Below are positions 56,146-64,000 of a DNA stretch of 64,000 nt, one piece after another. This stretch comes from Sorghum bicolor (lineage: Eukaryota; Streptophyta; Magnoliopsida; Poales; Poaceae). Position 1 is the first letter of the stretch. Each line of letters opens with the position of its first letter. The stretch spans positions 22,126,501 through 22,190,500 of the forward strand of contig NC_012870.2 of assembly GCF_000003195.3 (NCBI RefSeq), in the 5' to 3' direction. The notes under the pieces are model-generated. The model saw only the letters and a list, made by a program, of their open reading frames with translations. It did no database searches and was not told the origin of the DNA. A program made the translations under genes and the position numbers.

Positions 56146-57121
56146 GAGCTTTGCTACGGTACACCCAAATGACTATGAGCCATTTGTTTATTTTAATCGG
56201 ACGATCACAATCAACTATTACCTCCTAGTAGGTAATATATGAAACATATATTTATTTAATTTTTAATTTTGAAAAGTATGACAAATCAGGAAAACCTTTA
56301 GAGATAAAGATCGTTTTAGATCTAATTGATGCATTCATGATCTATTGAATGTGGTAAATCTTTTTTTTCAATTTTAGATATAACATAATTTAATTAACAT
56401 AAACTACATATTTTTTTTATTCAAGTAACTCGTATTACGGTGTATGTGCTCAAAGTGACGTGAAAATGATGTGTGTATGTGCCCAACGTATACAAAATTT
56501 TACATGCCATCTTGCATGCTTAATATACATGACATATTTTAGGTCGCTACAAAGTTCACGTGGTCTCAATTAATGTGTTAATTAATGATATTTTTTATAT
56601 ATTAACGTAACTTTTAATAACCGAATAGTTGTTGTATACATATTGATATTGATGTTTTATTTATATATAACATACTAAGGCCTTGTTTAGTTTGCAAAAT
56701 TTTTTGGCTTCGGATACTGTAGTACTTTCGTTTGTTTGTGGCAAATATTGTCCAATCATAGACTAACTAGGGTCAAAAGATTCTTCTCGCGATTTACAGA
56801 TAAACTGTGTAATTAGTTTTTATTTTATCTATATTTAATATTTTATGCATGTGTTATAAGATTCGATGTGACGGGGAATCTTGAAAAATTTTGGTAGTTT
56901 TTAGGAACTAAACAAGGCCTAAAAGAAAGAAGTGCAATCAACGGCCATGCGGCCGGCCGCCGATTCTATCTGTCCCATGCATGAGGGGATCTGAAGATGT
57001 TTTCTTTTTCTTTTTTCTTTCTAAGATCAATTAATTGATTTTAAAAATCTAAAAATTAACGGCTCAAATTTATTTGAAATATTACCTCCTTAGAGGTAAA
57101 GGGTGTACCTTAGCATTGCCC
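56146..57121. mobile_element. Mutator-like non-autonomous element
   Basis: 976 bp. Terminal repeats of 21 bp share 17 bases, with the inner part GCTACGGTACACCC against GCTAAGGTACACCC. The 9-bp flanks AAATAAGTA (56137-56145) and AAATAAATA (57122-57130) differ at one base, fitting Mutator-type insertion. It has no transposase and contains the MITE at 56679-56919. Confidence 0.72.
56679..56919. mobile_element. GGCCTTGTTTAG MITE with TAA duplication
   Basis: 241 bp, ends GGCCTTGTTTAGTTTG and GGAACTAAACAAGGCC, flanked by TAA on both sides (56676-56678, 56920-56922). This is the best-preserved copy in the window. Confidence 0.92.
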
Positions 57122-57130
57122 AAATAAATA

Positions 57131-58769
57131 TTACTAACAAAAGTGTCTGTGCGTTGCAACGGGTGAAAAGGTATGTATGGCTATTGTTCTCGTCTCTCCT
57201 ACTCCAAACCAATCAATTGAATTTGCCTCCAACACATCTATGTCATTCCTAATATGACTCAAAATCAATGACGATGTGTATCCGTACGCCTGGGATGTAG
57301 GGCTGTGGATGCTGATGAGGCTATGCACAATCGAGTCTGTTTGGTACTCGATGATGGAGTTTAATTGTAAGCAGCTTTGTGGATGTCCAAACAAAACAAA
57401 ACGAAGTTGTTTAATTGCTAATAATGCTAATTTGATCATATACGGTTTAGATGAACGAGAGTACCAAGTAGCATGTACATAGTGTCCTTGACTAGGATTC
57501 TATCAAGCCTGAGAACTCAATTGGACAAGGAGTCCTCGTGCCATAAATATAAAATAAGCTAAAAATAATAGAAAACCAGATTCGAACGAGAGAAGCATCG
57601 TTTAATTAATCTTTAAACCGGCGGACATATAAGGATACGATGGACTGAATAGATATATTTGGATTAGTATTTTCTCAAAACGTTCTGCATATATTATAGA
57701 TAATAGGAGAGCTATACAATTTGCATTTATGGAGCTAGTTAATTAGGGAGAGAAAGAAGGAAAAATGATTTGAAATTTTGGCTCATGAACATACATAAGC
57801 ACTGTTTATGAGTCCAGGCCACATACACGTCCCTTATACATTTTGGAATTGGACTCCGCATCGTCCTAGATAAGAGCTATTCTAACTCGTAGACAAGAGT
57901 TATTCTAACTCGTATGAGCATCACATGTGTTATAAGTCCAGATAGGATAAACTCTACATTATCCTGTAGTTAGAGGGAGACAAACAAAAAAAATGGATGG
58001 ACTAAAAACACGGCTGAAATTTTGTCTTTTTATTATTAGGTATAGGTATATAGATTAGATACATCATAAAATATATTGTCATAATATGCATGTTTAAAAT
58101 CATAAATATTTGTTTTTTCTAAGACAAACATATTAACTTAAAACAACCGTAGAAATTGATCCGTTGAGAGGATTGAGGGAGTACTTATAATATCTTCGTG
58201 AATGTTGAATTGTCCTAATCAAACTATCTTAAATTTATAAAAACAAAATATTATCAATATATAACTTTAAATAGGCATGCTACTAAAATATATCACGGTG
58301 AGCATAATAATATTTATTCAATTAATATTAGTATTTTTATATATTTTAAAATCTTAAGACATTTCAATTTAGTATATTATTATAATATTATTTTAAAGTT
58401 ATACTTTTTTTTAGAACGGAGCGAGGTAAAATGCGATGGATGGATCGATGGAACAATAATTTCAATCAGCACGACTTGTACTTTTTGTGAGCTCGTCACG
58501 TGGCGCAGGACGCCAACAAGGCTGCCGCTACTGTTGATGACGTGGCCGCCCAGCGCTGCCGCCTGCCGCTGCGTGGGATGGGTCCAAGGTCTGGGTCCCG
58601 ACGACCACCTGTGTCTGCGCCGATGAGCCAGGCAGGCACACCACGCAGTGCATGCAGTCCTCCTGAGATGACTAGACGGAGCAGGCAAAAGAAAAAGAAA
58701 AGGCCAGACAAGACTCCACCTGAAGCAGCAGCAGGCCACGGCCAAAGCCTGCGTTGTTAGGACTTGTTT
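57131..58769. other. Intergenic, no supported gene
   Basis: It includes a GTGCGTTGCAACGGG hairpin near 57150-57164 (a motif common at grass Helitron ends, here reversed) and a Stowaway-like end GATTGAGGGAGTA near 58171. A GC-richer block at 58500-58750 has short open frames that resemble nothing I know. Confidence 0.45.
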
Positions 58770-59548
58770 TAGGTCCTCTTTATTTCCACCCAAAACTTAA
58801 AAATTTTCAACACATACATAAAATATTAAATATAGACGAAAGTAAAAACTAATTACACAGTTTGATCAGAATTTACGAGACGAATCTTTTTAACTCTGGT
58901 TAGTCCATGATTAGACAATAATTACCATAAACAAATGAAAGTGCTACAGCTTATAAGACAAGAGAACAAACTCAGTTCCATTTTTTTACAAAACGAAGAC
59001 CGTATCACTTTCATTTGTATTTTACAAATATTGTCTAATCATGAACTAACTAGACTCAAAAAATTCGTCTCACAAATTACAGATAAACTGTATAATTAGT
59101 TTTTATTTTCATTTATACTTAGGCCCTGTTTAGTTTTCCACCTAAAATTTTTTCATCCATCCCGTCGAATCTTTGGAGACATGCATGAAACATTAAATGT
59201 ACATAAAAAAAATAAACTAATTAAACTAATTACACAGTTTTGTTAAAAATCGCGAGACAAATCTTTTAAGCCTAGTTACTCCATGATTAGCCTTAAGTGC
59301 TACAGTAACCCATATGTGCTAATGATAGATTAATTATGCTTAATAGATTTGTCTTGCAGTTTCCTAATGAGCTATGTAATTTGTTTTTTTTGTTAGTTTC
59401 TAAAAACCCCTCCCGACATTCTTCCGACATATCCGATGTGACGTCCAAAAAATTTTTATCTCCAATTTAAACAGGGCCTTAATGCTTCGTCTAAAGTGAC
59501 GAGAAATCTAAAAGATTTTGCAAAATTTTTAGAAACTAAACAAGACTT
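58770..59548. repeat. Two GGCCTTGTTTAG-type MITE copies, the second split
   Basis: About 58770-58955 is one diverged copy. About 58976-59548 is a second, broken between TTTATACTTA and TTAATGCTTCG by the element at 59122-59478. It ends GAAACTAAACAAGAC. Another partial copy follows to about 59770. Confidence 0.65.
59122..59478. mobile_element. GGCCCTGTTTAG element nested in a MITE
   Basis: 357 bp, ends GGCCCTGTTTAGTTTTCC and TTTAAACAGGGCC, with exact TTA duplications (59119-59121, 59479-59481). Longer than the common copies and with a different middle, so a related subfamily. Confidence 0.85.
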
Positions 59549-59770
59549 AGTTCCTAATAAATTTTGCAAAAAAATTTAGATTCTTAGACACATCGAATCT
59601 TACGACACATACATAGAACATTAAATATAGATTAAAAACATAACTAATTGTACAGTTTACCTGTAATTTGCGAGACGAATTTTTTAAGTCTAATTAGCCT
59701 ATAATTAGATAATATTTGTCAAATACAAATGAAAGTACGTACATTTTCAATTTTTTTTACAAAACAAGGC

Positions 59771-61144
59771 CTAAGAGTATGGGCTCACGTAGACGCAGGA
59801 ATCCAAGGAGCTTCTTGGGGTCCGTCCGTCCGTTGCTTCCGTGAAGCAAAAAACTGTGTGCCCGTGAAGCACGGTTGGAGACTTGAGAGAGGCCAGTGAG
59901 CTGCAGCTGCATTGCTCCACATCCTCCGCTACGGCTCATAAACAAAGAGGTCTAGCAATGGGAGTCGTCGTCTGGCTTGGCCAAGGATCAACGCGTCATC
60001 TGCAGTGCAGTAACAAAAAGTAAAATCATCCGACGCCAAATTCAGAAGTTTACTCCTCATCCAGGAAAACAAAGACATAGTAGTAGCCTCGGAGAAGAGA
60101 TTAGCAGATACAAGCACTACTTGAACTTAGGTTTTTCCATTACACCAACCTTAGCTTGTTCCCTTCATCAACTCATCTTGCTGTATCTGTGTTCGTCATA
60201 CATTTCTTCAGCTACTAGCTTCCAAGTGTTTAAGGCCGTGCATTGCTGTTGCTGCTTCATCCACAAGAGAGGAGTACGTAGATCAACCCAGCTGCAGCCT
60301 GCAGGTAATTTCTCTCATGGTGTTCAGAGACAAACGTTCTTAAACTTCATGCGCGTGCACAGTGATGATGGAGCCCCAACACATGCATTTCAGTTTGAAC
60401 CACGGCTCCATGACCATGAGTCCATGACCCACTGCATGAACACTGAAACAAAATAATTTGGCCCTCCACATTGTCATCTCCCACATGCATGCATCACCAA
60501 TCAGGTTTTCAAATGAGGTTTTCCTTCCCAAAAGTGTCATGTAAACATTGGCCAGGAGTCAGATCCTGGCGCAAGGCTACACTATACACATTCTTAAAAG
60601 TCTTTCTCCGTCCACAAAATAGTAAACTTCAAAGTTCAAATAATCTTCGTATTAACCAAATTCTTATAAAGAATATACTAATAAATATTGTTAGATTCGT
60701 TATGAAATAAGTAGTATATATTTTTCATGTATAACTATTTAGAATTATAGCTGTTGCTACTGTTTTCTTCATATAAACATAATCAAACTTAAAATAGTTG
60801 AACTTGGACTAGATGTATAAGTGCATATTTTTAGGATGAAGATAGTAGTTTTTAACAGTTCTTTTTTACTTTTAGCAGCACCAACTAATTAATCTAATAA
60901 TTGGAAAGCGGAGTCTTGAAACAATAAGAGAAAGGGTTTTGACATTCCATTGAATTGGCACTTGCGTGCAGAAAACCAAATGACCAACGTGACTGTAAGG
61001 CACTAGAACCAGAAAGAAGAAGATCGAGAAATGCAAGCGCGCTTGAAGACTTTTAACAGAAGAGAAGCAGAAAGAGCAAGAAAATCGGTAGAAGTGTCGG
61101 TACAAGTAAGCCATCAGGGGGGAGAAAGGCTACAATAACAAACA
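59771..61144. other. Flank of the Helitron gene, no supported gene
   Basis: A 159-codon frame at 59977-60456 has no recognisable motif and is probably chance. From about 60860 the DNA becomes AG-rich (many AGAAG and GAGAAA words) and may be the leader of the Helitron gene. The Helitron 5' end (TC...) was not found. Confidence 0.4.
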
Positions 61145-64000
61145 ATGCAATCAAAGTGGTTAGTAGAATTAACAAGGAAAGAACTCAAGAGGGGCATAAA
61201 GCGTCCTAGAAATTATGAAGTTGAAAGCAAATTATCAATCGAAACCAGTGCACCAATGGGCAACAAAATGATGAACCTGGGACGGTCAAAACAACTAGCA
61301 AAATCAGCAAGAATGAAAAGGAAAGAAATTGTTCAACTCAATAGGAGCAGAAGACGTACTAGAATCCATACCCAGAGTGAAAGAAGAAGCGAAGACAATG
61401 ATTCGGGTGGTAGTAAGATATGGAACTTTGGGGGGCCAACATGCATCTGCCAACACTGCCATGCGATCATGTGGCATGGAGAGAAACCAATCCATAGCAA
61501 GGGGGCATCTTTTGGACTGCTGTGCTGCAAGCAAGGGAGGGTTACCTTGCCACCACTAAAAGAACCTCCAAGTTACCTTGCAAGTTTATTGGCAGTAGAC
61601 GGTGGCAAAAGTTCAGCAAACTACCAACAGAATATCAGATCTTACAACTCCATGTTTGCACTCACATCAATGGGAGGGTCTGTAGACAAAAACATAAACA
61701 AGGGGCGTGGACCTTATGTTTTCCGACTGAAAGGCCAGAACTACCACCACATAGGCACTTTGCTACCTCAAGAAGGAGACAAGCCTCGCTTTCAACAATT
61801 ATACATCTATGATACAAAGAATGAGATCCATAATAGGCTCCAAGTGTCAAGATCTGGTGAATGTAGTGCACCTCTAGATGAAAGCATTATCACGAGCCTT
61901 GTAACCATGCTTAACGAGAACAACACACTGGTGCAGTCATTCCGAATGGCACGGGATAGGTTTGAGGGTCACGAATACCATAACCTAACTCTTAGATTAA
62001 TTGACAACAGGGAACAAGATGGGAGGGAATGCAACATGCCATCAGCATCAGACATTGCTGCCTTGATAGTCAAAGATCCCGCTGAAGGAAGCCACAGACG
62101 TGACATCGTTCTTGAGTATAAAGATATGAGGCCTAAAAGGATACCGGAACTCCACCCAAAATTTATGGCCATGCAATACCCGTTGCTTTTCCCGTATGGA
62201 GAAGATGGTTTTAGACCTGGCATAAGATACAGAGCAAATGGTGCAAGGAATGGCAAGAAATACATCACCATGCGGGAATACTATGCATATCGCCTCCAAC
62301 AACGCTCTGATCAATCGATGCTGATGCTGATGTGCGGAAATCTGTCAATGCAGTTCCTAGTTGATGTCTATGCATGCATCGAACAATCCAGGCTTGACTG
62401 GATAAGAAAGAATCAAGGAGCTCTAAGAACAGAACTTTTTTCTGGGTTAAGAGATGCAATCGTAAAAGGAGATACAAGAACAGAACAAGTTGGGAGGAGG
62501 ATACTACTTCCAGCAAGTTTCGGAGGAAGTCCCAGATGCAAAGAGCAAAACTACCAAGATGCAATGGCAATATGCCGTTGGGCTGGATACCCTGACTTGT
62601 TTGTAACATTCACATGCAATCCTAAGTGGCCAGAGATCCAGTGCATGCTTGATGAAGTTGGGAACCAGCAGAAGCCAGCAGCACGACCTGATATTGTAGT
62701 TCGAGTGTTCATGCTAAAATTGAAGGAATTAATGACGGACATTAAACAGAGGCGGCATTTCGGAAAGACGAAAGCAAGTAAGTACAGAAAAACTCACCAA
62801 ATAAATAATACACTGAAGTGTAATATGCTTTTTTATTTATAGACTAATTATGTGTTGACACTCTGGTGAAAAAAATTGCAGTTATATACACGATAGAATT
62901 CCAAAAGAAGGGACTCCCACATGCCCATATTCTAATATTCCTTGAAAAAATGGAGAAGTGCCTCAGTCCCTCACAAATTGATGAAATGATATGTGCTGAG
63001 ATCCCGGAGAAGGAAAAGGATCCAGAAACATATGAAGCTGTTAAGAAATTTATGATGCATGGACCATGTGGAGAGGCAAATCCAAAGTTGCCATGCACAG
63101 TGAACCACAGATGCACTTATCAGTTCCCAAAAAGTCTATGTAATGAGACTATCATTGATGAAAATGGCAACCCAATATACAGAAGACGAGATCACGGTCA
63201 GGAGATAGAAATAAGAGGAGTCAATATGAACAATGGACATGTTGTGCCATACAACAGATCTCTCCTGGTCAAGTTCCAAGCACATATCAATGTGGAGTGG
63301 TTCACCCGTTCTAGATCAATTAAGTACCTATATAAATATATCCACACAGGAGAAGACCAAACAACAGCAGTGATTGGAGAAGCAAGTCTGTCCAAGACAC
63401 ATGATGAGATTAAAATGTACCTGGGATGCAGATATCTCACAGCATATGAAGCTTGTTGGAGAATATTCAGGTTTAACCTGAACTACAAAGAACCATCTGT
63501 TCAGAGGCTACGGTTCCACTTGGAGAATGAACAACAAGTGATTTTTCCTGACTCGACAAACCTTGAGGAAATAGTAAAACTGCCGGGTTCAGCAGTTACC
63601 ATGTTTACAGAGTGGATGAAGACAAACAAAAAGCATGAGGATGCCAGGGAATTAACATACTCAGAATTTCCAACCAAATGGACATGGCATGCCAAAGAAA
63701 AGCAATGGACAAGACGAAAAAGGGGCAACAAAATTGGCAGGATCTACAATGCTCACCCTGTGAGTGGAGAAAGGTATTATCTCAGAATGCTTCTCAACAC
63801 TGCAAAGGGCTGCACATCATTTGAAGACATCAGGACTGTCAATGGAGTCGTGCACTCTTCATACAAGTCAGCATGTCATGCACTAGGTTTTTTAAATGAT
63901 GACAAGGAGTGGATCAACTGCATCAAGGAAGCATCCAGCTGGGCGTCTGGGATGCAACTACGGCAATTATTTGCAACCATTCTGCGGCATTGTGAGATTA
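61145..64000 (+). CDS. Helitron Rep/helicase protein, N-terminal part (exons 1-2, runs off the window)
   Basis: Exon 1 runs from ATG 61145 to 62777, the intron is 62778-62881 (GTAAGT...GCAG), and exon 2 starts at 62882 and stays open to the window end, about 917 residues in all. A basic N-terminus is followed by a zinc-finger-like [16 protein letters not shown] Helitron-like N-terminal domain follows ([51 protein letters not shown]). The Rep part has [13 protein letters not shown] (HUH motif, near residue 556) and [14 protein letters not shown] with the catalytic tyrosines (near 694). The RecD/Pif1-like helicase would lie beyond 64000. Rep nicks and joins DNA in rolling-circle transposition. 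No stop or frameshift is seen. Confidence 0.9.

Noticed and set aside
57134..57439. A GTGCGTTGCAACGGG hairpin as a second Helitron end
   Set aside because: On minus it is followed by GTTAG, not a clear CTRR, so the evidence is too thin to call an end.
58380..58793. A 137-codon frame on minus with a short hydrophobic, proline-containing stretch
   Set aside because: No family recognised, and it opens and closes in MITE or AT-rich text.
59977..60456. A 159-codon frame on plus
   Set aside because: No motif, mixed composition, no promoter or splice signals that fit; best taken as chance.

Overview
The window is plant nuclear DNA from a grass, most likely Sorghum or a close Andropogoneae relative. 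This rests on three things: spliced genes with GT-AG introns, the mix of CACTA, Tat-lineage Ty3/gypsy, Helitron, Stowaway and Tourist-type elements, and the many copies of a MITE that begins GGCCTTGTTTAGTT. The species is inferred. Only two ordinary host genes are evident: a cytochrome P450 (minus, 33440-36721) and a small RNase H-fold protein (minus, 52347-53680, with a 5' UTR exon near 54235). Almost everything else is transposable-element DNA.

Positions 1 to about 33350 are one three-layer nest. The host layer is a large CACTA (En/Spm) transposon whose left end lies outside the window. It supplies the tnp2 C-terminus (2-649), a 679-bp tandem array, hairpin repeats, a second multi-exon gene (Transposase_24-like N-terminal part at 4370-7349, Ulp1-like C-terminal part at 31838-32867) and a right end rich in palindromes. 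A Ty3/gypsy element of Tat-type layout (7380-31766, LTRs 460 bp, 5-bp target duplication TTATA) sits in an intron of that second gene. A second Ty3/gypsy element, in the opposite orientation (14124-26479, LTRs 689 bp, target duplication AGGTC), sits near the 3' end of the first element's pol. The order of insertion is therefore fixed. The LTRs of the outer element differ at two sites; those of the inner element look identical.

Both retroelements carry, between pol and the 3' LTR, an extra gene on the strand opposite to gag-pol. Each has its own TATA box, six exons that keep frame across all junctions, and a product of about 930-940 residues ending in a predicted coiled coil. The inner one has a plant mobile domain (PMD-like) and is intact. 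The outer one resembles the 'putative gypsy type transposon' (Transposase_28-like) family and has one frameshift. The inner gag-pro and pol reading frames are intact and meet at a TAATG stop/start overlap. The inner element is also saturated on both strands and in all frames with the hexamer GCCGAT/ATCGGC, about 95 copies by hand count against about 6 expected. The outer gag-pol is broken by two frameshifts and two in-frame stops.

From 36.7 to 61 kb the window is a mosaic of small DNA transposons around the RNase H gene. It includes a non-autonomous CACTA pair nested one inside the other (37036-39452 and 37887-39076), a tRNA-like sequence, an LTR-like remnant, a Harbinger-like element, an unclassified TIR element, Stowaway and hAT elements (also nested), a Mutator-like element and about fifteen GGCCTTGTTTAG MITEs, several of them nested with exact 3-bp duplications. 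The last 2.9 kb (61145-64000) hold the first two exons of a Helitron Rep/helicase gene, open to the window edge with its HUH and tyrosine motifs present.
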